A stretch of DNA of 64,000 bases from Alistipes sp. (GCA_017517705.1 JAFWYM010000027.1:1-64000), one strand, 5' to 3'; shown: positions 33,960-42,375, counted from the stretch's first letter. Notes: generated from the sequence alone by a model not told the origin. Translations and numbers: made by a program.

Positions 33960-34385
33960 ATGAACGATAAACTGAAACTCGAAAATCAACTATGCTTCCC
34001 GCTATATGCAGCGGCAAAGGAGGTGATGCGACGATATAGACCATTGCTCGACCCCTTTGGATTGACATATACACAGTATATTGCGATGATGGCGCTGTGG
34101 GAGCATAGGGCATTGACCATAACAGAGCTTGGTGCGATGCTCATGCTTGACTCGGGAACACTCACCCCCATGCTTAAGAAGATGGAGGGCGATGGTCTTG
34201 TTGTTCGCCATCGCTCGGATGATGATGAGCGTAAGGTGATAGTATCGCTTACCGATAAGGGTGCCAAGCTTCATGATGACATTGGCATCGTGCCAGACTC
34301 GATGGGTGCATGTGTGAAGCTCGCGAGCGAGGAGGCAGCACAGCTCTATACGTTACTCTACAAACTTATTAACACACTAAAATAG
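33960..34385 (+). CDS. MarR-family regulator of OhrR type
   Basis: A 141-residue winged-helix repressor. The N-terminal LENQLCFPLYAAAKEV carries the conserved Cys12 that OhrR proteins use to sense organic hydroperoxides. The wing is RHRSDDDERKVIVSLT and the recognition helix region SGTLTPMLKKMEGDGLV. Only the single N-terminal cysteine of the one-Cys class is visible near that site. No ohr gene is next to it; two small genes follow. It probably represses its own promoter until oxidised. Confidence 0.9.
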   Translation: MNDKLKLENQLCFPLYAAAKEVMRRYRPLLDPFGLTYTQYIAMMALWEHRALTITELGAMLMLDSGTLTPMLKKMEGDGLVVRHRSDDDERKVIVSLTDKGAKLHDDIGIVPDSMGACVKLASEEAAQLYTLLYKLINTLK

Positions 34386-34391
34386 ATTACT

Positions 34392-34574
34392 ATGGCACAG
34401 CACAAATGTTCAGAATGTCCCATAAGGGCGAAGTACGACAACAACCCCAAATCATTTGTAGGACGTTTTTGGCGTTGGCATATAGGCTTTTGCCCGGGGT
34501 GGAAGGCATATTACGGATCGTTGTCGGAGCGCGAGCGTATGGATCTAAAAGCTAAATATAACCTTAAGAAGTAG
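34392..34574 (+). CDS. Conserved small cysteine protein of Bacteroidota
   Basis: 60 residues with C6xxC9 in HKCSECPIRAKYDNNP and a further Cys34 in WHIGFCPGWKAYY. I recall near-identical small proteins in other Bacteroidota with no assigned function. The Trp/Arg/His-rich middle (GRFWRWHIGFCPGW) is unusual for a cytoplasmic protein of this size. It lies 6 bp after the OhrR-type regulator and 3 bp before the next gene, so it shares that operon and possibly its oxidant control. Metal or redox binding is a guess from the cysteines. Confidence 0.8.
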   Translation: MAQHKCSECPIRAKYDNNPKSFVGRFWRWHIGFCPGWKAYYGSLSERERMDLKAKYNLKK

Positions 34575-34577
34575 TCC

Positions 34578-34850
34578 GTGAAGAGTCTATTTAAGCCTAT
34601 TATGGAGCGTGTTAAGGTATTTCTTTCACGTCTCTCATTTCGTACGGGCGTAATCATTCTTGCGCTCTGCATACCATGCTATGTGCTCTCCTTTGCACAG
34701 ATGCTGCTACCTATCTCGGCCGCGGCTAAGAGTGTACTTTGGTTTGTGCTTTTTGGTATGGCTAAGACCACACAATATGCCGGCTTGGCTATCATTGGCG
34801 TGGAGGGCTGGCGTCGCGTGAAGGGGTGGTTTAGGCGTAGGCGCGACTAA
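34578..34850 (+). CDS. Small membrane protein following the Cys-rich gene
   Basis: 90 residues starting with a GTG codon 3 bp after the previous stop. An in-frame ATG eight codons later is the alternative. Two hydrophobic segments (about 23-45 and 52-75) are flanked by basic ends (VKVFLSRLSFR and WRRVKGWFRRRRD), giving a hairpin membrane topology with both ends inside. No known domain. Part of the OhrR-type operon by spacing. Confidence 0.75.
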   Translation: MKSLFKPIMERVKVFLSRLSFRTGVIILALCIPCYVLSFAQMLLPISAAAKSVLWFVLFGMAKTTQYAGLAIIGVEGWRRVKGWFRRRRD

Positions 34851-34852
34851 GC

Positions 34853-34920
34853 CTACAACTACATCTTTTTACCCCCCCCTAACAATTAGGGGATGACCAA
34901 ATTACTTTTTAGTCACCCCC
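34853..34920. repeat. Decayed composite repeat plus GGGGATGACCAA hairpin, copy 5
   Basis: CTACAACTACATCTTTTTA matches the inner edge of the TIR element (AACTACATCTTCTTATT at 14540). It is followed by a spacer and the hairpin GGGGATGACCAA/TTAGTCACCCC (34889-34920) with loop ATTACTT. It lies between two convergent genes. Confidence 0.6.
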
Positions 34921-34946
34921 TCTTATATCACATCTCGTCGGTAAGA

Positions 34947-35123
34947 TTATTTCTTAGCCTCCTCAACAGATACCTTGCGGAAATCCTTAAGAAGCTTAGA
35001 AAGCTCCAAAGCTGCCTTGCGAGCGCGTGTGCCGGCTGCCTTGTTGTTCTTCTCTACCTGCAATGCTGCGTTAGTTGCAAATGCCTCATACTGTGCGGCG
35101 ATGTTTTCTACTAAAGTCTTCAT
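34947..35123 (-). CDS. Histone H1-like small DNA-binding protein
   Basis: 58 residues: MKTLVENIAAQYEAFAT, then LQVEKNNKAAGTRARKAALE, then LSKLLKDFRKVSVEEAKK. This is the Hc1/histone-H1-like family of Bacteroidota, abundant basic helical proteins thought to coat the nucleoid. The start at 35123 fits the family length; the longer frame to 35252 runs through the promoter. A TAACTTTG box lies 34 bp upstream. Confidence 0.9.
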   Translation of the reverse strand: MKTLVENIAAQYEAFATNAALQVEKNNKAAGTRARKAALELSKLLKDFRKVSVEEAKK

Positions 35124-35156
35124 ATCAATAATTGTATTATAAGGTTTTTCGTTTTG

Positions 35157-35164
35157 CAAAGTTA
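35157..35164 (-). promoter_or_regulatory. -7 box of the histone H1-like gene
   Basis: TAACTTTG on the minus strand, 34 bp before the ATG. Confidence 0.65.
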
Positions 35165-35336
35165 TAAAATATTTTTGTTTTGCAATAGTTTTTGAAAAAA
35201 AATCAACCATAAAGCCGTGATTTACCGATAAATCTGCATAAATAGCAGTCATGGCTGCATGTCTATCTATAAGTGTGGCAAATATGGCGATAAAAAATAA
35301 CTATTATTTGGGATTGCACGCTCACTACATATTTCG

Positions 35337-35344
35337 TACCTTTG
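35337..35344 (+). promoter_or_regulatory. -7 box of feoAB
   Basis: TACCTTTG, 28 bp before the ATG. No Fur-box-like palindrome was recognised. Confidence 0.55.
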
Positions 35345-35372
35345 TCGCCGTAATAATATTATATAAGTATAA

Positions 35373-37736
35373 ATGCGCCTAAGTGAGTTAAAAACAGGAG
35401 ATACGGCCACGGTTGTCAAGGTTCTTGGATATGGGGGCTTTCGTCGTCGTATTATGGAGATGGGCTTCGTGCGTGGTCAGGAGGTTAAGGTCATCCTCGA
35501 TGCACCGCTTAAGGATCCCATCGAGTATCACATCATGGGCTACGATATATCGCTACGACGCAAGGAGGCAGAGATGATTGTCGTGATGACACGTGAGGAG
35601 GCTGAGGCCCTCACTGCCACCGAGGATGCTACGCTTATCGCGAGCGATGTTATGAGCTACGCCGTGGGAAGCAAGCATAAGCACATCAGCGTTGGTCTTG
35701 TGGGTAATCCCAACTCGGGTAAGACATCGCTCTTCAATACCCTCTGTGGTCGCAGCGAGCACGTAGGTAACTATAGCGGTGTTACGGTCGATGCCAAGCG
35801 TGGCACGCTGAAATATCGCGACTACACCATCGAGATTACCGATCTTCCCGGTACGTATGCTCTCTCGGCATACTCTCCGGAGGAGGTATACGTGCGTCGT
35901 CATATCGTAGACAACACCCCCGATGTTATTGTCAATACGGTCGTGGCGTCAAACCTCGAGCGTAACCTATACCTTACTACCGAGCTTATCGACATAAGCC
36001 CCAAGATGGTCATCGCGCTGAATATGTACGATGAGCTTGAGCGTAGTGGTGCTACGTTCGACCACGAGGCTCTTAGTGAGATGATAGGTGTGCCGATGGT
36101 TCCCGTCGTGGCACCCTCGGGTGTAGGTATCGAGAGACTTCTGGATGCCGTCATTGCCGTACACGAGAATAGCGATAGCCGCGTGCGACATATACATATC
36201 GGCTATGGTGCTGTCATCGAGGAGCACCTCGAGCCACTGAATAGCGATATGCGCCTGCATCGCGAGGAGCTTACGGCACACTTCCCTCCGCGCTACTACG
36301 CTTTGAAGCTCCTCGAGGGCGACAAGGAGGTAGTATCGCTACTTAAGACATCGCCCCACTATGCGAGGTGGGAGAAGATGGCCGAGCGTGCGCGTCTGGC
36401 TATCGAGGAGGCGCTCAATGAGGATATAGAGACGGCCCTCGCCGATCGTAAGTATGGCTTCATCTCGGGTGCGCTGAAGGAGACATACACAGCCGCGGAG
36501 TATCGTCGCGACACGTGGAGCGATAAGCTCGATGCTCTTGTTACGCATCGTATATGGGGATTCCCGATATTCTTCGCCCTGATGTGGTTTATGTTCTACT
36601 GCACCTTTACGCTTGGTGCCTATCCGCAGGAGTGGATAGATATGGGCGTGGGGTGGCTCTACGACACTGTACACGGAATGATGGAGGCGGGGCCTTTGAG
36701 GGATATGATTACCGACGGTGTCATTAGTGGCGTAGGTAGTGTCCTGGTGTTCCTGCCGAACATTATGATACTCTACCTTTTCATCTCTTTCCTCGAGGAC
36801 TCGGGCTATCTTGCACGTGCAGCCTTCATTATGGATAAGGTCATGCACCGCATGGGTGTCCACGGCAAGTCGTTCATACCTATGGTTATGGGCTTCGGCT
36901 GCAATGTCCCTGCGGTTATGTCCTGTCGTACCATTGAGTGTCGCACGTCGCGCCTCATAACCATCATGGTTGTGCCCTTTATGTCGTGCAGCGCGCGCCT
37001 ACCTATATACATGATGATTGTGGGCACCTTCTTTGCCGATCACGCCGGCACGGTGCTCTTCCTCCTCTACCTCCTCGGCATAGCTATGGCCGTCATCACG
37101 GCCCGCCTTATGCGAAGGTTTATGTTTAGGGAGCAGGAGGCACCCTTCGTTATGGAACTCTCGCCCTACCGTATGCCTACAGCGATGACAACACTCCGAC
37201 ATATGTGGTCGAAGTGTGTTCAGTATCTGCGTAAGATGGGAGGATTGATACTTATCGCCTCTATCGTTGTGTGGCTCTTAAGCTACTACCCACGCCCCAC
37301 CCATGGCAATGATGATGCTAATGCTCCTGCCTACGAGTTGTCATATATGGGACATATAGGTCAGTTCTGCAACCCGATATTCGAGCCAATGGATATGGAG
37401 TGGCAGGCTACCGTTGCTCTTATCTCGGGAATCCCTGCTAAGGAGATTGTCGTGAGTACGATGAACGTACTCTATGCACAGCCTGGCGACGATGCACCGG
37501 CCAGTGACGATGAGCTATCGTCGGATGTCAGTGAGCGTATCGCGGGAAGCATGTCGACACCCACAGCCGTGGCATTCCTAATCTTCGCCCTCCTCTACCT
37601 CCCCTGTATAGCCACCATTATGGCTATCGGCTCGGAGCTTAACTGGCGTTGGGCTGTAGGCTCGGCTATATACAATACCGCTATTGCGTGGATTATTGCG
37701 TGGATAGCCTTCCACTTAACTCAATGGATCGTGTAG
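35373..37736 (+). CDS. feoB: FeoA-FeoB fusion ferrous iron transporter
   Basis: 787 residues joining two normally separate proteins. Residues 1-75 are an SH3-like FeoA (MRLSELKTGDTATVVKV, YDISLRRKEAEMIVV). Residues 105-270 are the FeoB GTPase, with G1 GNPNSGKTS at 111, G2 NYSGVTVD, G3 DLPGTYAL and G4 NMYD. Next comes a helical GDI region, then about eight to ten membrane segments with gate motifs GFGCNVPAVM and SGIPAKEIVV. It imports Fe2+ across the inner membrane, mainly under low oxygen. FeoA fused at the N-terminus is common in Bacteroidota. The 46-residue partner gene follows after 1 bp. Confidence 0.97.
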   Translation: MRLSELKTGDTATVVKVLGYGGFRRRIMEMGFVRGQEVKVILDAPLKDPIEYHIMGYDISLRRKEAEMIVVMTREEAEALTATEDATLIASDVMSYAVGSKHKHISVGLVGNPNSGKTSLFNTLCGRSEHVGNYSGVTVDAKRGTLKYRDYTIEITDLPGTYALSAYSPEEVYVRRHIVDNTPDVIVNTVVASNLERNLYLTTELIDISPKMVIALNMYDELERSGATFDHEALSEMIGVPMVPVVAPSGVGIERLLDAVIAVHENSDSRVRHIHIGYGAVIEEHLEPLNSDMRLHREELTAHFPPRYYALKLLEGDKEVVSLLKTSPHYARWEKMAERARLAIEEALNEDIETALADRKYGFISGALKETYTAAEYRRDTWSDKLDALVTHRIWGFPIFFALMWFMFYCTFTLGAYPQEWIDMGVGWLYDTVHGMMEAGPLRDMITDGVISGVGSVLVFLPNIMILYLFISFLEDSGYLARAAFIMDKVMHRMGVHGKSFIPMVMGFGCNVPAVMSCRTIECRTSRLITIMVVPFMSCSARLPIYMMIVGTFFADHAGTVLFLLYLLGIAMAVITARLMRRFMFREQEAPFVMELSPYRMPTAMTTLRHMWSKCVQYLRKMGGLILIASIVVWLLSYYPRPTHGNDDANAPAYELSYMGHIGQFCNPIFEPMDMEWQATVALISGIPAKEIVVSTMNVLYAQPGDDAPASDDELSSDVSERIAGSMSTPTAVAFLIFALLYLPCIATIMAIGSELNWRWAVGSAIYNTAIAWIIAWIAFHLTQWIV

Positions 37737-37737
37737 T

Positions 37738-37878
37738 ATGAGTAGTCAGGAGTGGATAGTTCTTGCCGTAGCGGTTGTTGTCGCTATTGTCTTGGTGCGT
37801 AAGGTGTGGCGTTTCTTTACCTGCGGCCCCACAAGCTCATGTGATGGGTGTGGTAAGGATTGCCCCCACCGAAAGTAG
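37738..37878 (+). CDS. FeoB-associated Cys-rich membrane protein
   Basis: 46 residues, 1 bp after feoAB. One membrane helix (WIVLAVAVVVAIVLV, residues 6-20), a basic turn RKVWRF, then a cysteine tail with Cys29, Cys35, Cys38 and Cys42 in CGPTSSCDGCGKDCPH. This matches the FeoB-associated small proteins found after feoB in many anaerobes, thought to help iron passage or redox handling. Its last 62 bp overlap the 3' end of the convergent AraC gene. Confidence 0.9.
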   Translation: MSSQEWIVLAVAVVVAIVLVRKVWRFFTCGPTSSCDGCGKDCPHRK

Positions 37879-38929
37879 ATAGTAAGAATATAAGGCTTAC
37901 ATTGACATTCTCTTTAACGCTACGCTGTATGGGTATTGTGGTTATATCCATAGCGTAGCGTTTAGCCAATAATACCATCGTCGCATCGTTGCGCCTCAAA
38001 AGGTCTGAGTAGTGTCGATACGCAACAGCCATTATGCCACTCAACGGCTTCTCTCTCTCTCTCGTCTGCCTGCGGTACTCGTTGGGTGTGATGCCCGTCA
38101 TACGCTTAAATAGGCGTGTGAGGTGGTGGGCGTACTTAAAGCCGAGGTCAAGGGCTATCTGGTTTATTGTTAGGTTGCTACGCGATAGTTGAGACTTAAT
38201 CTCGTTAAGGATAAATTGTTGGATGTACTCCTTGGCCGAGCATCCTGCCTGCTTGCGTACAAGGTCGCCCAAGTAGTTTGGCGATATGCCAAGTTCGTGG
38301 GCACACTCCGCTACAGAGGGCAGCTCTCGAATCTCTATGGCTTGTGATATGCGGTAGTTGAGGAGTGTGTTCAGACGTGGCACAACATTCTTATTCGACG
38401 TGATATTAAGCGAGGGCTGTCGCTCGGCATAACGCATACATATACTCAATAATACGGCGATGCCGGCAACAAGAATACGTCGAGAGTAGCGGTCTGCATC
38501 GTTGCGCAGTTCCTCTTTTATACTTAATATACAATTGTTTAATGTCGCAATCTGGCTCTCTGTGACATAAAGTGGCTGATAGAATTTATTATCGAAGAAG
38601 GAATACTCCGACATACGTTGTGCAAGGAGTGTATCCTCCAACAAGTCGGGGTGAAAGATAAGTATCCACCCTCCGATTTGCAGTGATTCGTAATAGTAAT
38701 TGTGGGTTATATGCCCCGGGGCGTAGAACTTCACGTGCCCCGATGTGCATACCACGGCATATAGGTTTAGCTTAGCCTCGGCTATATTGACCCTTCTGAC
38801 CATTGATAGGTCGACAATGCTGACCATGTGGTTGGCTGTCTCGATGCCAAAATAGGTGTTGCATTGCTCTATGGTGTCGATGTTGTTGTATTGTCTACGC
38901 TCTTTCATTGCCTCATCAAAATGTGACAT
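37817..38929 (-). CDS. AraC-family transcriptional regulator with C-terminal extension
   Basis: The HTH pair is clear: VAECAHELGISPNYLGDLVRK and INQIALDLGFKYAHHLTRLFK, ending in GITPNEYRRQ. The N-terminal 190 residues form the ligand/dimer part and are not recognised. AraC proteins normally stop soon after the NEYR motif. Here about 75 more residues follow, and the last 20 are encoded antisense to the FeoB-associated gene. That suggests a shifted or lost stop codon. Its start (ATG 38929; alternative 38938) faces an apparent small-RNA gene. The regulated target is unknown. Confidence 0.85.
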   Translation of the reverse strand: MSHFDEAMKERRQYNNIDTIEQCNTYFGIETANHMVSIVDLSMVRRVNIAEAKLNLYAVVCTSGHVKFYAPGHITHNYYYESLQIGGWILIFHPDLLEDTLLAQRMSEYSFFDNKFYQPLYVTESQIATLNNCILSIKEELRNDADRYSRRILVAGIAVLLSICMRYAERQPSLNITSNKNVVPRLNTLLNYRISQAIEIRELPSVAECAHELGISPNYLGDLVRKQAGCSAKEYIQQFILNEIKSQLSRSNLTINQIALDLGFKYAHHLTRLFKRMTGITPNEYRRQTREREKPLSGIMAVAYRHYSDLLRRNDATMVLLAKRYAMDITTIPIQRSVKENVNVSLIFLLSTFGGGNPYHTHHMSLWGRR

Positions 38930-39018
38930 AATTACCACGCTCTTACGATATTATAGCCCATATTGAATCTATAAGCGCGAATATCGGTAAAAATGGTTAT
39001 AAATTCGGTAATTTGTCT

Positions 39019-39050
39019 ATTGTCAGTATGTTGCCTAATATCTACTTTTG
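39019..39050 (+). promoter_or_regulatory. Promoter of the candidate small RNA
   Basis: ATTG at 39019-39022, 20-bp spacer, TACTTTTG at 39043-39050. This is a good Bacteroidota-type promoter that does not lead into any plus-strand gene. Confidence 0.6.
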
Positions 39051-39056
39051 CAACTG

Positions 39057-39157
39057 AATTACTGCCGGTGCGTATTGTTCGGTCGATTGGTTGATGAGGC
39101 TTTCATTTGGGTAATTGTCGATCGAACTTAGGGGGAACGCACCGGCTTTTCTTTTTT
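39057..39157 (+). ncRNA. Candidate stand-alone small RNA
   Basis: About 100 nt with a nested structure. The outer 10-bp stem is GCCGGTGCGT (39064-39073) with ACGCACCGGC (39137-39146). The inner 10-bp stem is GTTCGGTCGA (39077-39086) with TCGATCGAAC (39118-39127), leaving a 31-nt apical loop. The outer stem is followed by TTTTCTTTTTT, an intrinsic terminator. A promoter ends 6-7 bp upstream, and both flanking genes point away or converge, so it is not a leader. No coding frame of note lies inside. Rfam class unknown to me. Confidence 0.6.
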
Positions 39158-39163
39158 ATAACA

Positions 39164-39535
39164 CTACAATTTAGATAGGAACTTCTCGCGGTTTACGACG
39201 TAACGCACGTGTTCGCCCGAGCCTATGAGCACATCGCCATCGTAGGCCTCGATCTTAAACGATAGTTTACGTCCGTCTACCTCTACAAGCTCTGCTATGG
39301 CGCTTATCGTAGCGCCTATCTTTGAGGGCTTCAGGTGCGATGTAGATATCATCGAGCCCACTGTCGTGTCGCCCTCGTCGAGGTGGAGTGCCACGGCGAG
39401 CATCGCCGCATTCTCCATGAGTGCTATCATAGCAGGTGTAGCCAGCACGGCCATATCGCCCGAGCCTATGAACTCGGCAGTATTACCATCCGTGACACGC
39501 ATCACGCTCTGGTGTTTTAATCCCTTTTCCAACAT
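39164..39535 (-). CDS. Hotdog-fold thioesterase (FlK-like)
   Basis: A 123-residue single hotdog domain related to fluoroacetyl-CoA thioesterase FlK: VLATPAMIALMENAAMLAV, VGSMISTSHLKPSKIGATI, GEHVRYVVNREKFLSKL. The Thr and Glu in ATPAMIALMENAA and the His in STSHLKPS correspond to the Thr/Glu/His triad of FlK. It would hydrolyse a small acyl-CoA; the substrate is unknown and fluoroacetate itself is unlikely. Alone on the minus strand. Confidence 0.85.
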   Translation of the reverse strand: MLEKGLKHQSVMRVTDGNTAEFIGSGDMAVLATPAMIALMENAAMLAVALHLDEGDTTVGSMISTSHLKPSKIGATISAIAELVEVDGRKLSFKIEAYDGDVLIGSGEHVRYVVNREKFLSKL

Positions 39536-39686
39536 ATATTTTTTGTCTATTCTATAAATTAGTAAATATCTTTTTTGTTGTCCACTAAGAACTTTTTCTT
39601 CACAAAGTTAACAATAATTCTCAATAATACAACGTATCTATATATGAAATAGTTGTCATTTGCGTAGATTTTATCAATCTTTATCG

Positions 39687-39694
39687 TATCTTTG
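39687..39694 (+). promoter_or_regulatory. -7 box immediately before the DUF4294 gene
   Basis: TATCTTTG ends 4 bp before the ATG at 39699, so transcription would begin at or next to the start codon. Confidence 0.55.
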
Positions 39695-39698
39695 TGTT

Positions 39699-40292
39699 AT
39701 GAAAGCGCGCAACCTGATACTCCTGCTCTTGTGCCTCGTAGTGCTCGACTGTGGAACCCTCCGAGCACAGCACTACCAGCGCGTGAGAGGTGTGCGCACA
39801 GCATATTGGAGTGTGGATAGTAGGGGAGACTCGGTGCTATATGTTACGCTTGTGCCGGTGAACGTCTACCACCGCATGCGCGACCTTAAGAAGTATGAGC
39901 GCATGGTGCGTGCCGTGAAGAAGGTATATCCGTTGGCTGTGGAGGCGTCGAAGCGTATGGAGAACCTCGACCAGGAGCTCGCCAAGTACGAGAAGCGTGG
40001 CGACCGTAAGGCCTATACCAAGGCTATCGAGGAGGCGCTTAAGCAGGAGATAGCGCCGATGCTATGGAAGATGACGCGCTATGAGGGTAAGATACTTCTG
40101 AAGCTTATCGATCGCGAGACCAACTATACCGCCTTTGGCATCATCAAGGAGTTCCGCTCGGGCTTCACTGCAGGTTTCTATCAGGCTATAGCCAAGCTCT
40201 TTGGCAACGACCTTAAGTTGGAGTACGACCCCGACGGTGAGGATGCGATGCTCGAAGAGATTGTAATCTACCATAAGGCGGGATTACTGTGA
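39699..40292 (+). CDS. DUF4294 family exported protein
   Basis: A signal peptide (MKARNLILLLLCLVVLDCG) leads a 197-residue protein. The conserved part runs VPVNVYHRMRDLKKYERMVRA, VKKVYPLAVEASKRMENLD, IAPMLWKMTRYEGKILLKLI, and RSGFTAGFYQAIAKLFGNDL, matching DUF4294. The family has no known function and is confined to Bacteroidota, mostly helical and periplasmic. The ATG at 39699 is the signal-peptide start; the frame back to 39660 runs over the promoter. Confidence 0.85.
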   Translation: MKARNLILLLLCLVVLDCGTLRAQHYQRVRGVRTAYWSVDSRGDSVLYVTLVPVNVYHRMRDLKKYERMVRAVKKVYPLAVEASKRMENLDQELAKYEKRGDRKAYTKAIEEALKQEIAPMLWKMTRYEGKILLKLIDRETNYTAFGIIKEFRSGFTAGFYQAIAKLFGNDLKLEYDPDGEDAMLEEIVIYHKAGLL

Positions 40293-40354
40293 AATATTAT
40301 GGCTTATAAAGTATCAATGTAGCAATAAAGCGTTGCTCATACGCAAATCTTTTG

Positions 40355-40362
40355 TATCTTTG
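40355..40362 (+). promoter_or_regulatory. -7 box immediately before dnaG
   Basis: TATCTTTG ends 4 bp before the dnaG ATG at 40367, the same arrangement as for the DUF4294 gene. Confidence 0.55.
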
Positions 40363-40366
40363 TGGG

Positions 40367-42364
40367 ATGATTGATCGCGATACCATAGACCGAATATACG
40401 CAGCCGTCAATATCGTAGATATTGTTGGAGATTACGTCACACTCAAACGCAAGGGTGTGAACTACGAGGCGTGCTGTCCCTTCCACAACGAGAAGACCCC
40501 CTCGTTCAAGGTATCTCCCGCACGTGGCATATACAAGTGCTTCGGTTGTGGTAAGAGTGGCAATGCCATCAACTTCGTCATGGAGACCGAGAGTGCAACC
40601 TATCCCGAGGCTCTGCGCATCGTGGCCAAGCGCTACGGCATAGAGGTCAAGGAGGAGGCTATGACCGACGAGGATATTGCGCGCAACAACAACCGCGAGA
40701 GTATGTTTGCGCTCAATGCGTGGGCTGCGGAGTACTTCCAGCGTTATATGTTCTCGGAGGATGAGGGTCGCAGCGTGGGTCTCGCGTACTTCTCGTCGTT
40801 GCGCGGCTTTAGCGATGCTACGATAAAGAAATTTGGCCTCGGCTTCTGCCCCTCGTCGGGTGTACGTTTCTTGGAGGACTGTCGCGCTGCGGGGTATAAG
40901 GATGAGTACCTTGTCTCTACGGGCCTTGCCTTTCAGCGCGAGAGCGATGGCAAGTTGCGCGATAGGTTTTATGACCGTGTGATGTTCCCGATACACAATG
41001 TTTCGGGTCGTGTTGTAGGCTTTGGTGGCCGCACGTTGCGCACGGATAAGAAGGTCGCGAAGTACCAGAACTCGCCCGAGAGCGAGATATATAACAAGCG
41101 TCGCGAGTTGTACGGACTCTTCTTCGCAAAGAGGGCAATACAGCAGGAGGACTATGCCATCATGGTCGAGGGCTATGCCGATGTTATCTCTATGCATCAG
41201 GCGGGTGTCGAGAATGTCGTGGCGTCGTCGGGCACGTCGCTCACGGAGGAGCAGGTGCGCCTCTTGAGCCGTTTCACGCGCAATATGACCCTTATGTTCG
41301 ATGGTGATGCTGCGGGTGTTAAGGCGGCACTCCGAGGTGTAGATATCGTTCTGAAGGAGGATATGAACGTGCGCATCGTTCTTCTCCCCGAGGAGCACGA
41401 CCCCGACACGTTTGCACGTGAGCATAGCTCTGAGGAGCTACGCCAGTATATTACAGACAATGCTCAGGACTTCCTCGCCTTCAAGGCGCGATTGTTGCTG
41501 GGCGAGGCGACGAACGACCCTTTGCGACGCTCAGAGGCTATTGCCGATATGGTGCAGTCTATCGCCGTTATCCCCGACCAGATAAAACGCTCGGAGTATG
41601 TGCGCTACTGTGCCGAGATTATGAATGTCGACCAGCAGGTGCTGGCTGTGGCTGTGGCGCGTAAGCTCGATGGTGTGCGTGGTAATAACGAGGCGCAGGA
41701 CTTCCTTCTACGCCAGCAACGTCGCGAGTATCAGACGGCTACGCCCGAGTCGCTATATGTTGCGCCTCCCAAGGAGCACCCCAGCGAGCCCGTGCGCATT
41801 ACCGTGGGTACGACCATCGACACGTTAGAGCGCGAGTTGGCTAAGTATCTGCTGAAATATGGGCACTTGGATTTCGTTGTTGTGGAGGATAAGGATGAGT
41901 ATACGTTCAATGTCGCGCGTTATATCTTCGACGAGCTGGATGCCGACGGCTTGCAACTACGCGAGGGGGTATATCGCAATATTGTCGAGCTCTATCGCAC
42001 GGAGTGGGAGAGCCGTGGCGATGGCGTCGAGGTGCCCACACACCCCTTTGTCAACCATGCCGACCACGCGGTGTCGAGTGTGAGCATCGACCTCCTCACC
42101 TCGGATGATAGCTACGTGATAAGTAAGATATGGGAGCAGAAGGATGTGCATATCGAGAGTGTTGAGGAGCAGCTATCCGAGGGTGTGCCAAAGGTTGTCA
42201 TCCTCTTTAAGTGGCGTATGCTCGAGGGGCGCATGGCGGAGCTTAAGAAGCTTATCGACGTTGGCGATGATGAAGATGAGGCCTTTGCCGCCAACCTTGC
42301 ACTATATACCAAGTATCAGGCGGCACGTGTGGCTATTGCCAAGACCGTGGGACGACTGATATAG
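40367..42364 (+). CDS. dnaG: DNA primase DnaG
   Basis: 665 residues, making RNA primers for replication. The CHC2 zinc finger is Cys-Cys-Pro-Phe-His (CCPFHNEKTPSF) with YKCFGCGKSGNA. The RNA polymerase core has FGGRTLRTDKKVAKYQNSPE, the Toprim EGYADVISMHQAGVENVVAS and MFDGDAAGVKAALRG. The C-terminal helicase-binding part is about residues 470-665. I take MIDRDTIDRIYAAVN at 40367 as the start; an upstream ATG at 40352 lies before the -7 box. Confidence 0.97.
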   Translation: MIDRDTIDRIYAAVNIVDIVGDYVTLKRKGVNYEACCPFHNEKTPSFKVSPARGIYKCFGCGKSGNAINFVMETESATYPEALRIVAKRYGIEVKEEAMTDEDIARNNNRESMFALNAWAAEYFQRYMFSEDEGRSVGLAYFSSLRGFSDATIKKFGLGFCPSSGVRFLEDCRAAGYKDEYLVSTGLAFQRESDGKLRDRFYDRVMFPIHNVSGRVVGFGGRTLRTDKKVAKYQNSPESEIYNKRRELYGLFFAKRAIQQEDYAIMVEGYADVISMHQAGVENVVASSGTSLTEEQVRLLSRFTRNMTLMFDGDAAGVKAALRGVDIVLKEDMNVRIVLLPEEHDPDTFAREHSSEELRQYITDNAQDFLAFKARLLLGEATNDPLRRSEAIADMVQSIAVIPDQIKRSEYVRYCAEIMNVDQQVLAVAVARKLDGVRGNNEAQDFLLRQQRREYQTATPESLYVAPPKEHPSEPVRITVGTTIDTLERELAKYLLKYGHLDFVVVEDKDEYTFNVARYIFDELDADGLQLREGVYRNIVELYRTEWESRGDGVEVPTHPFVNHADHAVSSVSIDLLTSDDSYVISKIWEQKDVHIESVEEQLSEGVPKVVILFKWRMLEGRMAELKKLIDVGDDEDEAFAANLALYTKYQAARVAIAKTVGRLI

Positions 42365-42375
42365 CGGATAAAAAG

